Origin: Geminicoccus harenae
Lineage (GTDB): Bacteria > Pseudomonadota > Alphaproteobacteria > Geminicoccales > Geminicoccaceae
Length of the DNA: 64,000 bases
Direction of reading: 5' to 3'
Assembly (NCBI RefSeq): GCF_019800005.1
Contig: NZ_JABGCL010000025.1
Coordinates: 1-64,000 of the forward strand
Shown: positions 55,766 to 64,000 of the stretch, one piece after another
How positions within the stretch are numbered: position 1 is the first letter of the stretch
Layout of the letters: the number at the start of each line of letters is the position of its first letter
Position numbers and translations under genes: made by a program
The notes under the pieces: generated by a model
What the model was told of the DNA's origin: nothing
Database searches by the model: none
The model's input: only the letters and a program-made list of their open reading frames with translations

Positions 55766-55776
55766 GATCCGGACCC

Positions 55777-55806
55777 TTGCCTCTCCGGACAATAGTCAAC
55801 CATAAT
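55777..55806 (+). promoter_or_regulatory. possible promoter of the mrp operon
   Basis: TTGCCT at 55777-55782 and CATAAT at 55801-55806 are 18 bases apart, 63 bases before the mrpA start. The box pair is moderate and lies in the only spacer before the operon. Confidence 0.4.
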
Positions 55807-55868
55807 GGGTGGGATTGGGCAACGGCCCGCTCCCGAACGAGAACAAGCAGAGGACGCGGACGACGCGG

Positions 55869-58784
55869 ATGACGGACGACACCTTGCTCATCTCCATGGT
55901 CGTCCTGCCCTTCGTCGGCGCCATCATCGCGGCCTTCCTGCCTACCATGGCCCGCAATGCGGAATCCTGGCTGGCCGGCACGGTGGCCCTGGCAGCACTC
56001 GGCTGCGCCTTCCTGGCCTACCCGGCCATCGCGGCCGGCGGAGCGCTGCGTGCCGAGATCCCCTGGCTGGCCAGCTTCGGCCTGACCCTCGCGTTCAGGA
56101 TGGACGGCTTCGCCTGGCTGTTCGCGATGCTGGTCAGCGGCATCGGCTTCCTCGTGGTCCTCTATGCGCGCTACTACATGTCGCCCGAGGACCCGGTCCC
56201 GCGCTTCTTCTCGTTCTTCCTGGCCTTCATGGGCTCCATGCTCGGCATAGTGCTGTCCGGCAACCTGATCCAATTGGTCATCTTCTGGGAGATGACCAGC
56301 ATCTTCTCCTTCCTCCTGATCGGCTACTGGTACCACAATGCCAGTGCCCGGGAGGGTGCCAGGATCTCGCTCACCGTGACCGCCACGGGCGGGATGGCGC
56401 TCCTGGGCGGCGTGCTGCTGCTCGGCCACATCGTCGGCAGCTACGACCTGGACGAGGTGCTGAGCTCCGGCAACCTCATCCGCAACCATCCGCTCTACCT
56501 GCCGGCCCTGATCCTGATCCTCCTGGGCGCCTTCACCAAGAGCGCCCAGTTCCCGTTCCATTTCTGGCTGCCCAACGCGATGGCGGCACCCACCCCGGTG
56601 TCGGCCTACCTCCACTCGGCCACCCTGGTGAAGGCCGGCGTGTTCCTGATGGCGCGCCTGTGGCCGGTCATGGCCGGCACGCCCGAATGGTTCTGGCTGG
56701 TGGGCGTGGCGGGCCTGAGCTCCCTTCTCATCGCCGCCTATTTCGCGATCTTCCAGCAGGACCTGAAGGGCCTGCTCGCCTACTCGACCATCAGCCATCT
56801 CGGCCTGATCACCACGCTGCTGAGCCTGAGCAGCCCGCTGGGCGCCGTCGCCGCCATCTTCCACATGGTCAATCACGCCACCTTCAAGGCGTCCCTGTTC
56901 ATGGCGGCCGGCATCATCGACCACGAGACCGGTACGCGCGACATGCGCCGGCTCAGCGGCCTGTTCCGCTTCATGCCGATCACGGCGACGCTCGCCATGG
57001 TCGCGAGCGCCGCCATGGCCGGCGTGCCGCTGCTCAATGGCTTCCTGTCCAAGGAGATGTTCTTCGCCGAGGCGATCGAGACCCACGTCCCTTCCATCCT
57101 GGACACGGTGACGCCCTATGTCGCGGTGATCGCCAGCCTGTTCAGCGTCACCTACTCGGTCCGCTTCATCCAGGCGGTGTTCTTCGGCCCGCCGCCCGTC
57201 GACCTGCCGCGCACGCCGCACGAGCCGCCCTTCTGGATGCGCCTGCCGGTCAGCCTGCTCGTGCTGTCCTGCCTGGTGGTCGGCGCCATCCCGGGCCGGA
57301 CCATCGAGCCGTTCCTGCGCCTCGGCGTCACCTCGGTGCTGGGCGAGGCCACGCCCGAGTTCAGCCTGGCGGTCTGGCACGGGCTGAACGTGCCCCTGGT
57401 GATGAGCGTCATCGCCCTCGTGGGCGGCGCGCTGCTCAGCTTTGCCCTGAAGCGCTACCTCGCCACCAGCCGGGACGGTCCTCCCTTCTTCCGCCGCGTC
57501 AAGGGCCAGCGCATCTTCGACCGGCTGATGGCGCTGGTTGCCAATGACGGGCCCCGCTTCCTGGAGCGCTATCTTTCGACCCGCCGCCTCCAGCCGCAGC
57601 TCCGGCTGCTGGTGGCAGCCGCGATCCTGGCAGCGTTCCTGCCGCTCTGGCGCCAGGGGCCGGGCCTGGGCGGGCTCACCTTCCCGCCTGTGTTCGACCC
57701 GATCTTCACCCTGGTCTGGGTGGTGGGCACCGTCTGCGCGGTGATCGCGGCCTATCAGGCGAAGTTCCACCGGCTGGCCGCCCTGGCCCTGCTGGGCGGG
57801 GCCGGCCTGTCCGTATGCATCTCGTTCGTCTGGCTCTCTGCCCCGGACCTGGCGCTGACCCAGCTCCTGGTCGAGATCGTGACTACGGTCCTGATCCTGC
57901 TCGGGCTGCGTTGGCTGCCCAAGCGGGTGGAGGGAGCGATGCCGGTGCCGCTCAGCCTCACCACGAGGCTGCAGCGCCTGCGAGACCTGATCCTGGCCGT
58001 GCTCGCCGGGCTCGGAATGATGCTGCTCTCCTACGCGGTGATGATGCGCCCAGCCGGGCAGACGATCGGCGCCTACTTCCTGGAGCGAGCCTATACCGAG
58101 GGCGGCGGCACCAACGTGGTCAACGTGATCCTGGTGGACTTCCGCGGCTTCGACACGCTGGGCGAGATCACCGTGCTCGCCATCGTGGCGCTCACCGTGT
58201 TCGCCCTCCTGCGCCGCTTCCGGCCGGCCCCGGACAGCATCCCACCGCCCATGCAGCAGCAGATCCAGCGCAAGTTCGACGTGGCGGCCCCCGACCGCGA
58301 CGACGGCGCCACGCTCACCGACTATCTCTACGTGGCCTCCGTGATCATGCAGTGGCTGTTCCCGATCGTCATCGTGCTGGCCCTCTACCTGTTCCTGCGG
58401 GGCCACGACCTGCCCGGTGGCGGGTTCGCCGCAGGCATCGCCATGACCTCGGCCTTCATCATGCAGTACATGGCGGTCGGCACCCGCTGGCTGGAGGACC
58501 GGCTGCGCGTGCTGCCCCTGGTCTGGATGGGCTTCGGCCTCCTGCTTGCGACTGCCACCGGCCTCGGGTCCTGGCTGTTCGGCTACCCGTTCCTCACCTC
58601 CCACAGCCGCTATCTGGAGATCCCACTGATCGGCGAGGTCCCCGCCGCCACCGCACTCCTGTTCGACCTTGGGGTGTTCTCCCTGGTGCTGGGCGCCACC
58701 GTCCTGATGCTGATCGCGATCGCCCACCAGTCGATCCGACGCATCGGTCCGGCCAGGGCCGCCAACGAAGCCGAGGAGACGTAA
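55869..58784 (+). CDS. mrpA: Na+(K+)/H+ antiporter subunit A fused to B (MrpAB/PhaAB)
   Basis: A 971-residue membrane protein, the largest subunit of the Mrp antiporter. The N-terminal 500 residues resemble respiratory NuoL (GAFTKSAQFPFHFWLPNAM, LVKAGVFLMARL, with the key Lys and Glu). An MbhD/E-like part follows, and from about 830 the MrpB domain (MQWLFPIVIVLALYLFLRGHDLPGGGFAAG). Fused AB subunits mark group 2 (Pha-type) systems such as in rhizobia. ATG 55869 is chosen; the open frame begins at 55809. Its stop and the mrpC start overlap as TAATG. Confidence 0.93.
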   Translation: MTDDTLLISMVVLPFVGAIIAAFLPTMARNAESWLAGTVALAALGCAFLAYPAIAAGGALRAEIPWLASFGLTLAFRMDGFAWLFAMLVSGIGFLVVLYARYYMSPEDPVPRFFSFFLAFMGSMLGIVLSGNLIQLVIFWEMTSIFSFLLIGYWYHNASAREGARISLTVTATGGMALLGGVLLLGHIVGSYDLDEVLSSGNLIRNHPLYLPALILILLGAFTKSAQFPFHFWLPNAMAAPTPVSAYLHSATLVKAGVFLMARLWPVMAGTPEWFWLVGVAGLSSLLIAAYFAIFQQDLKGLLAYSTISHLGLITTLLSLSSPLGAVAAIFHMVNHATFKASLFMAAGIIDHETGTRDMRRLSGLFRFMPITATLAMVASAAMAGVPLLNGFLSKEMFFAEAIETHVPSILDTVTPYVAVIASLFSVTYSVRFIQAVFFGPPPVDLPRTPHEPPFWMRLPVSLLVLSCLVVGAIPGRTIEPFLRLGVTSVLGEATPEFSLAVWHGLNVPLVMSVIALVGGALLSFALKRYLATSRDGPPFFRRVKGQRIFDRLMALVANDGPRFLERYLSTRRLQPQLRLLVAAAILAAFLPLWRQGPGLGGLTFPPVFDPIFTLVWVVGTVCAVIAAYQAKFHRLAALALLGGAGLSVCISFVWLSAPDLALTQLLVEIVTTVLILLGLRWLPKRVEGAMPVPLSLTTRLQRLRDLILAVLAGLGMMLLSYAVMMRPAGQTIGAYFLERAYTEGGGTNVVNVILVDFRGFDTLGEITVLAIVALTVFALLRRFRPAPDSIPPPMQQQIQRKFDVAAPDRDDGATLTDYLYVASVIMQWLFPIVIVLALYLFLRGHDLPGGGFAAGIAMTSAFIMQYMAVGTRWLEDRLRVLPLVWMGFGLLLATATGLGSWLFGYPFLTSHSRYLEIPLIGEVPAATALLFDLGVFSLVLGATVLMLIAIAHQSIRRIGPARAANEAEET

Positions 58785-59122
58785 TGGAACTGGTCCTGGC
58801 CCTGGGAATCGGCGTCCTGGTCGGCTCCGGCGTGTGGCTGCTGCTGCGCCCGCGCACCTACCAGGTGATCATCGGGCTCTCCCTGATCTCCTATGCCGTC
58901 AACCTGTTCATCTTCAGCATGGGCCGGCTGCGGGTCGACGCCCCGCCGGTCCTGGGGCCGGCGGGCAGCGACTTGGCCTCCTATGGCGACCCGGTGCCGC
59001 AGGCCCTGGTGCTCACCGCGATCGTGATCGGCTTTGCCACGACCGCGCTGTTCCTGGTGGTGCTGCTGGCCTCCCGCGGCCTGACCGACACCGACCATGT
59101 CGACGGGCAGGAACGGCAATGA
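58784..59122 (+). CDS. mrpC: antiporter subunit C
   Basis: A 112-residue, three-helix NuoK-like subunit. YQVIIGLSLISYAVNLFIF and DPVPQALVLTAIVIGFATTA are family hallmarks. It overlaps mrpA by one base and mrpD by four. Confidence 0.93.
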   Translation: MELVLALGIGVLVGSGVWLLLRPRTYQVIIGLSLISYAVNLFIFSMGRLRVDAPPVLGPAGSDLASYGDPVPQALVLTAIVIGFATTALFLVVLLASRGLTDTDHVDGQERQ

Positions 59123-60759
59123 ACGGAGGCTGGACCGTCCACCTGATGGTGGCGCCGATCCTCCTGCCCCTGGTGGTGGGTGCGGCGCTGCTGTTCGTCA
59201 ACGAGCGCCGGCGCCGGCTGAAGGCCGCGTTCGGCGCCGCCTCGAGCGTGGCGCTCCTCCTGGTAGCCGCAGCACTGCTGCGCTTTGCCGACCTGCCGGC
59301 CGAGGCGGGCGAGGCGACCACCGGGGTCTATCTCCTCGGCAACTGGCCGGCCCCGTTCGGCATCGTGCTGGTGGTGGACCGGCTGTCCGCGCTGATGCTG
59401 CTGCTCACCGCCGTCCTGGCCCTGCCGGCCCAGGTCTTCGCGCTCGGCCGCTGGCATCGCGCCGCACCGCATTTCCACTCGCTGTTCCAGTTCCTGCTGA
59501 TGGGGGTGAACGGCGCGTTCCTGACCGGCGACCTGTTCAACCTGTTCGTGTTCTTCGAGGTGATGCTGGCCGCCTCCTACGGCCTCGTCCTGCACGGCTC
59601 CGGCCGGCGCCGGGTCAAGGCGGGGATGCACTATATCGTCATCAACCTGGTGGCCTCGTTCTTCTTGCTGATCGGCGTCGCCCTGATCTACGGCGTCACC
59701 GGGACGCTCAACATGGCCGACTTGGCCCTACGCATCCCGGCCGTGGCGCCGGAAGACCGGATGCTGCTGGAGGCGGGTGCCGCGATCCTGGGCATCGCCT
59801 TCCTGACCAAGGCAGGCATGTGGCCCCTGAACTTCTGGCTGCCTACCGCCTATGCCGCCGCGGCCGCCCCGGTGGCGGCGATGTTCGCGATTCTGACCAA
59901 GGTGGGCGTCTACATCCTCCTGCGCCTGTCGCTGCTCCTGTTCGGCGAGGGGGCAGGGGCCTTCGCCGGCTTCGGCGCCGACTGGCTGACGGTGGGCGGC
60001 ATGCTGACCGTGGTATTCGGCACGCTCGGCGTGCTGGCCGCGCGCTCGCTCGGCCGGCTGACCGGCTACTGCGTGCTGGTGTCGTCCGGCACGGTGCTGG
60101 CCGCGATCGGCCTCGAGGATCCCGCGGTGGCCGGCGGCGCCCTGTTCTATCTCGTGAGCTCCACTTTGGCGCTGAGCGCCCTGTTCCTGCTGGTGGAACT
60201 GCTGGAGCGTGACCTGGAGCAGCCGGAGGACGAGCCGGACCAGGTGTTCGCGGATGTCGAGGAGGACCTGGAGGACGAGGAGGACGAGGTGGGCGTGCCG
60301 GTGCCGGCGACCCTCGCCGTGCTGGGCCTGGCGTTTGTCGGCTGCACCCTGCTGCTGGCGGGCATGCCGCCTTTGTCCGGCTTCCTCGGCAAGTTCGTGA
60401 TGCTGAGCGCGGCGCTGAACCCGAATGGACTGGGCGGCGGCGGGCAGGTCTCCTGGCAGGGCTGGCTCCTGGTACCGCTCCTGATCATCTCGGGCCTCGC
60501 CACCATGATTGCCATGATGCGGGCCGGCATCCGCCGCCTGTGGGCGCCGCCCGAGCCGATCGTGCCGCGCGTCCTGATCCGCGAGGCGGTGCCGGTCGCC
60601 GTCCTGCTCGCTGTCGGTGTCGTGCTGACGGTGCTGGCCGACCCGGTGATGCGCTACATGGCGGATGCCGCGGCCGCACTGCACGCGCCGACCAGCTATG
60701 TCGAGACCGTGCTGGGCAAGGAGCGCCTGCCCGGGCCCAGGAGCGCACCGTCACCATGA
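59119..60759 (+). CDS. mrpD: antiporter subunit D
   Basis: A 546-residue NuoN-like subunit with about 14 helices; FFEVMLAASYGLVLHG and AFLTKAGMWPLNFWLPTAYA are the ion-channel segments. Unusual is a strongly acidic stretch at about 360-397 (ERDLEQPEDEPD, then VEEDLEDEEDE) between two helices. It overlaps both neighbours by four bases. Confidence 0.92.
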   Translation: MNGGWTVHLMVAPILLPLVVGAALLFVNERRRRLKAAFGAASSVALLLVAAALLRFADLPAEAGEATTGVYLLGNWPAPFGIVLVVDRLSALMLLLTAVLALPAQVFALGRWHRAAPHFHSLFQFLLMGVNGAFLTGDLFNLFVFFEVMLAASYGLVLHGSGRRRVKAGMHYIVINLVASFFLLIGVALIYGVTGTLNMADLALRIPAVAPEDRMLLEAGAAILGIAFLTKAGMWPLNFWLPTAYAAAAAPVAAMFAILTKVGVYILLRLSLLLFGEGAGAFAGFGADWLTVGGMLTVVFGTLGVLAARSLGRLTGYCVLVSSGTVLAAIGLEDPAVAGGALFYLVSSTLALSALFLLVELLERDLEQPEDEPDQVFADVEEDLEDEEDEVGVPVPATLAVLGLAFVGCTLLLAGMPPLSGFLGKFVMLSAALNPNGLGGGGQVSWQGWLLVPLLIISGLATMIAMMRAGIRRLWAPPEPIVPRVLIREAVPVAVLLAVGVVLTVLADPVMRYMADAAAALHAPTSYVETVLGKERLPGPRSAPSP

Positions 60760-61241
60760 GACGCTGGCTGCCCTACCCGCTGCTGACCCTCTCGCTCACC
60801 GTGATGTGGGTCCTGCTCCACCGGCCGTCGCTCGGCCATGTCCTGCTGGGCGGCGCCATCGCGGTCGCCGCCACCTGGGCGCTGGCACGGCTCCAGCCGG
60901 ACAAGCCGAGGCTGCGCAACTGGCTGGCGATGCCCCAGCTGCTGGGCATCGTGCTCTACGACATCATCCGCTCGAACATCGCGGTGGCCGGCATCATCCT
61001 GCAGGGTGGCCGGGCCAGGCGGACGTCGGGCTTCATCGTCATTCCACTCGAGCTGAGCAACCGGACCGGCCTGTCGGTCCTGGCGGTCATCGTGACCGCC
61101 ACGCCCGGCACCGCCTGGGTGGAGTTCGACCCGGCGCACGGCCGGCTCCTGCTCCATGTCTTCGATCTGGTCGACGAGGCCGCCTGGCAAGCGCTGATCA
61201 AGCACCGCTACGAGCGGCTGCTGCTGGAGATCTTCGAATGA
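60756..61241 (+). CDS. mrpE: antiporter subunit E
   Basis: A 161-residue subunit with two N-terminal helices and a cytoplasmic domain (SGFIVIPLELSNRTGLSVLA, then ATPGTAWVEFD), the standard MrpE layout. Both ends overlap neighbouring genes as ATGA. Confidence 0.92.
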   Translation: MRRWLPYPLLTLSLTVMWVLLHRPSLGHVLLGGAIAVAATWALARLQPDKPRLRNWLAMPQLLGIVLYDIIRSNIAVAGIILQGGRARRTSGFIVIPLELSNRTGLSVLAVIVTATPGTAWVEFDPAHGRLLLHVFDLVDEAAWQALIKHRYERLLLEIFE

Positions 61242-61519
61242 GCGCCACGATCCTGAACTGGTCCATCACGATCGCCCAGATCATGCTGGGCATGGCGATG
61301 CTCTGCACGATCTTCCGGCTGGCCGGCGGGCCGCGCGCCCAGGACCGCGTGCTGGGCCTGGACACGCTCTACGTCAACGCGATGCTGCTCCTGTTGACCT
61401 TCGGCATGCGCAGCGGCAGCACGCTCTATTTCGAGGCGGCCCTGGTCATCTCGCTGCTGGGCTTCGTCGCGACTGTGGCGCTGGCCAAGTTCCTGATGCG
61501 AGGCGAGGTGATCGAATGA
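61238..61519 (+). CDS. mrpF: antiporter subunit F
   Basis: A 93-residue three-helix subunit; GGPRAQDRVLGLDTLYVN is the conserved loop. Overlaps mrpE and mrpG by four bases each. Confidence 0.92.
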   Translation: MSATILNWSITIAQIMLGMAMLCTIFRLAGGPRAQDRVLGLDTLYVNAMLLLLTFGMRSGSTLYFEAALVISLLGFVATVALAKFLMRGEVIE

Positions 61520-61890
61520 GCGAGGCAGCCGACCTGCCGCTCTGGGCGGCCCTGCTCGTTTCGGCCCTGGTCCTGGTCGGCGCCGGGCTCACCCTGATCG
61601 GCTCCTACGGCCTGTTGCGGCTGGAGCGGTTCTATGACCGCATCCATGCGCCGACGCTCGGCAGCAGCTGGGGCACGGGCGGCATCCTGGTGGCGTCGAT
61701 GCTGCTGTTCTCCGTGCTCCAGACCCGGCCGGTGCTCCACGAGATCCTGATCGCCCTGTTCGTGACGGTGACCACCCCGGTGACGCTGATGCTGCTGGCG
61801 AGGGCGGCGCTCTACCGCGACCGGACCGAGGGCAATGCCGATGTCCCGCCGATGCTGAGCAAGGATGTTCCGCCCACGCAGAACCCCTGA
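61516..61890 (+). CDS. mrpG: antiporter subunit G
   Basis: A 124-residue three-helix subunit, last of the operon. GLTLIGSYGLLRLERFYDRIH is the family signature. With A-F it completes the Mrp complex, which exchanges Na+ or K+ for H+ and gives salt and alkali tolerance. Only nine bases separate it from the convergent regulator gene. Confidence 0.92.
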   Translation: MSEAADLPLWAALLVSALVLVGAGLTLIGSYGLLRLERFYDRIHAPTLGSSWGTGGILVASMLLFSVLQTRPVLHEILIALFVTVTTPVTLMLLARAALYRDRTEGNADVPPMLSKDVPPTQNP

Positions 61891-61899
61891 GCGCTCGCC

Positions 61900-63867
61900 T
61901 CAGCCGTCCAGCCCCGCGGCCGCCGCCCGGAACAGTTGCACCGCGTCGGGGGCAAAGCGCATGGCGCGCAGGAAGTCGTCGATCCGGTAGCCCGGCAGCG
62001 AGCGGCGCAGCTGCGCCATCTGTGCCCGCGCTTCGGCCACGCGCCCGGCCAGGGCAAGCGCATAGGCGGCGATCGCCAGGATATGGGCATGGGCGTTCGG
62101 CTGGCCCGCGGCACGCAGTCCCCATTGTGCCGCCTCCTCGAACCGGCCCTGCCGCGCCAGCGCCATGGCCCGTGCCCCCAGCATGCCGAACAGGAGCGGG
62201 TCGCACGGGCTGAGCCGCCGCGACTGGTCGGAAGCGGCAATCGCGGTGGCCGTGTCGCCCGCTTGGCAATGCACGAAGGCCAGCGTGTAGTGGCCGAGCG
62301 CGAAGTTGGGGCTGAGCTCCACCGCCTGCTCCAGCTCCGCCACGGCCTGGTCCTGCCGCCCTTCCAGCCAGTGCGCCCGGCCCATGGCCCAGTGCGCGGC
62401 CGGATCGCGCTCGTCGGCGGCCAGGCTCTGCCCGGCCGTGCGCAGCGCCAGCTCGATCGCCGGCCGCGCCGGCGCCCAGCCCTGAAAGGCATCCTGGAAA
62501 TGGGTGAAGGACAGCCCGGCATAGGGGCGGGAGAAGCCCGGGTCGAGCCGGACCGCTAGCTCGAAATACCGCCTGGCCTGCTCGTTGTCCGGCCGGCTGA
62601 ACCGGTACATGTGCCAAAGGCCGCGGTGATGGGCGCCCCAGGCATCCAGCGATCCCGGCTGGCGCAGCATGGCCCGGGCACGCTCGACCGCCTCGATCTC
62701 GGCGGCGACCGCCGCGACGATGCGGTCGCCCAGCTCGTCCAGGACGACGAGGGTCTGCCCGAGCGGCCGGTCGTACAGCTCCGCCCAGACGATCCGCCCG
62801 CTCGCCCGCTCGGCCAGCTCCACCGTGACCCGGACCTGCCCGCCCAGATGGCGGACCGTGCCGTTCACCAGTAAGTCGACCTCCAGCAGGCGCGCGGCCG
62901 TGGCCACGCTTGCCTGGCGCTCGCGCAGCGCCAGCATGGTGCCGGGTGCGATCACCAGGAGGCTGCGCAGCCGGGCCAGCCGCACGATCAGGTCATGGGA
63001 CAGGCCGAACGCGACATCGGCCAGCTCCGGCGGGCCTTCCCCGATCCCGCCGAACGGCAGGACCGCGATCGAGCGGCGCCGCGTCCCGGGCTCCGGCTCC
63101 GGTGCCGGAATGGCCGGGCGCGGCTCGGCCGGCGGCCGGGAACCGCGCAGTTCCTGCCAGGCAGCCTGCAGCGGCCGGCTGTCCACGCCCTCGGCGGCGA
63201 ACCGCCGGCAGGCGGATGCCAGGTGCCGTTCCGCTTCCCGTGACCGGCCGGCGCGGGCCAGGCCCGCCAGCAGGATCCGGTGGGCCCGCAGGTCCAGCGG
63301 TGCCAGGGTCAGCCAGCGCTGGAGCAGGGCAGGGGGCAGCTCCGGCCCTTCGGCCTGGGCCAGCCTCGCCAGCAGCGCCAGCTGGGCCTCGGCCAGACGG
63401 CGTCGCTGGGACTGCAGCCAGAGCTGGAAGTCCGGGCAGGCATCGAGCTCCAGGCCTTCCAGGAACTCGCCGGCGAACAGTTCCGGCCCGACCCCGGGCA
63501 GCCCCGGCGCCTCCATTGCCCCTGCCAGCTCCAGCGCGTCCACCCGGCAGCCGGTCAGGTCCAGCCGGACCGCATCGCCTTCCGCCAGGACGACCGGCCG
63601 GCCCGGCCGGTCGAGCAGGCGGCGCAGCCGGCTCAGGCACCAGCGCAGCTCGCCGCGCGGGTCGCTCGGCACCTCCCAGAACAGGTCGCACAGCCGGCTG
63701 CGGCCGACCGGCCGGTCGGCCAGCGCCAGGAAGCCCAGCAGCCCGCGCAGCTTGCGCGAGCCCGGCAATGGGAGGGGGTGGCCGTCCAGGCTGAGCGTCA
63801 GCGGGCCCAGCAGCCGCACCTCGAGCAAGGGCGCAGCACCCTCCGTTCCTGGCGAATCCACGCCCAT
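61900..63867 (-). CDS. BTAD-type regulator with TolB-like and TPR domains
   Basis: A 655-residue protein with three parts. The first (about 15-235) is an OmpR-like winged helix plus BTAD as in SARP activators (VRLLGPLTLSLDGHPLPLPG, ELRWCLSRLRRLL). The middle (about 265-385) resembles the TolB amino-terminal domain (RSIAVLPFGG, DLLVNGTVRHLGGQVRV). The last (about 420-640) is TPR-like helical pairs. Such proteins are cytoplasmic activators of neighbouring genes. ATG 63867 has AAGGAG upstream; GTG 63891 is also possible. The divergent gene at 63979 is the most likely target, via the palindrome between them. Confidence 0.82.
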   Translation of the reverse strand: MGVDSPGTEGAAPLLEVRLLGPLTLSLDGHPLPLPGSRKLRGLLGFLALADRPVGRSRLCDLFWEVPSDPRGELRWCLSRLRRLLDRPGRPVVLAEGDAVRLDLTGCRVDALELAGAMEAPGLPGVGPELFAGEFLEGLELDACPDFQLWLQSQRRRLAEAQLALLARLAQAEGPELPPALLQRWLTLAPLDLRAHRILLAGLARAGRSREAERHLASACRRFAAEGVDSRPLQAAWQELRGSRPPAEPRPAIPAPEPEPGTRRRSIAVLPFGGIGEGPPELADVAFGLSHDLIVRLARLRSLLVIAPGTMLALRERQASVATAARLLEVDLLVNGTVRHLGGQVRVTVELAERASGRIVWAELYDRPLGQTLVVLDELGDRIVAAVAAEIEAVERARAMLRQPGSLDAWGAHHRGLWHMYRFSRPDNEQARRYFELAVRLDPGFSRPYAGLSFTHFQDAFQGWAPARPAIELALRTAGQSLAADERDPAAHWAMGRAHWLEGRQDQAVAELEQAVELSPNFALGHYTLAFVHCQAGDTATAIAASDQSRRLSPCDPLLFGMLGARAMALARQGRFEEAAQWGLRAAGQPNAHAHILAIAAYALALAGRVAEARAQMAQLRRSLPGYRIDDFLRAMRFAPDAVQLFRAAAAGLDG

Positions 63868-63912
63868 CGCCACGCTCCTTCCCACGCCCACCGGCTAGAC
63901 CGGCAGGCGACC

Positions 63913-63942
63913 GCACCCTCCTCGGTACGAAAAAGAGGGTGC
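63913..63942. promoter_or_regulatory. operator-like inverted repeat in the divergent spacer
   Basis: GCACCCTC and GAGGGTGC are perfect 8-bp inverted copies 14 bases apart, midway between the BTAD regulator and the next gene. SARP-type regulators often use direct repeats, so an inverted site may belong to another protein or be a leader hairpin. Confidence 0.45.
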
Positions 63943-63978
63943 TCATCCTACGGCCACCCATCGGGAGAACAAGCGATC

Positions 63979-64000
63979 ATGGTCACCCTCACTGCCGAGC
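63979..64000 (+). CDS. start of an unknown gene, cut by the window edge
   Basis: ATG 63979 is preceded by GGGAG and begins MVTLTAE before the sequence ends. Seven residues cannot be assigned. The position, divergent from the BTAD regulator, suggests that it is controlled by it. Confidence 0.45.

Noticed and set aside
55416..58727. Open frame of about 1100 codons on the minus strand opposite mrpA
   Set aside because: Mirror frame of a certain membrane gene; its product is a low-complexity Gln/His/Gly/Asp sequence.

Overview
The window is a chromosomal segment of a GC-rich bacterium, most likely an alphaproteobacterium. The signs are a SUF operon led by an Rrf2-type regulator, an HWE-family histidine kinase, a sigma-EcfG-type promoter (GGAAC-N16-CGTT) before a DUF2934 gene, a polyamine ABC transporter with Tat-like binding proteins, a methylmalonyl-CoA mutase pair and a fused MrpAB antiporter subunit. 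Order and family cannot be fixed from this sequence; a Rhodospirillales or Geminicoccales relative is a guess. Coding density is high and many genes overlap by ATGA or GTGA. I saw no tRNA, rRNA, CRISPR array, insertion sequence or phage gene.

Layout. 1-1.3 kb: the tail of an unknown gene and an exported SGNH hydrolase in visibly AT-richer DNA. 1.3-7.1 kb (minus): the Fe-S operon regulator-sufB-sufC-sufD-sufS-sufT. 7.3-12.7 kb: class III CoA transferase, alpha/beta hydrolase, methyltransferase-like gene, then prs, rplY and pth. 12.8-18.9 kb: exported protein, an AT-rich gap with repeated GGATATA motifs, ppk2 divergent from a KaiC-like ATPase that overlaps a hybrid histidine kinase. 19-24.1 kb: ychF, secreted chorismate mutase, HtrA-like protease, the repair genes xthA and tag, and an SDR. 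24.5-27.7 kb: two tandem paralogous secreted propeller-like proteins of unknown function. 27.7-33 kb (minus): a polyamine ABC transporter with two binding proteins separated by three long hairpins. 33-42.5 kb: PHB-depolymerase-like esterase and RHH protein, rmuC, orphan anti-sigma factor, EF-G paralogue, a copper/cytochrome oxidase module (DUF2946, PCuAC, Sco), glycosyltransferase, gloA. 42.7-49.3 kb: mutA-mutB, and a Crp/Fnr regulator translationally coupled to an HWE kinase. 49.5-55.8 kb: AI-2E family permease, DUF2934 stress protein, HAD phosphatase, YihY-type membrane protein, 1-Cys peroxiredoxin, a lone receiver protein and a small HTH protein. 55.9-61.9 kb: the complete mrpAB-C-D-E-F-G antiporter operon. 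61.9-64 kb: a BTAD/TolB/TPR regulator divergent from a gene cut by the window edge.

Most blocks are housekeeping or stress functions. The parts worth most attention are the KaiC-like/hybrid-kinase pair beside ppk2, the tandem six-cysteine propeller proteins, the triple-hairpin spacer in the polyamine operon, and the sigma-EcfG promoter. I found no complete new defence or biosynthetic system.
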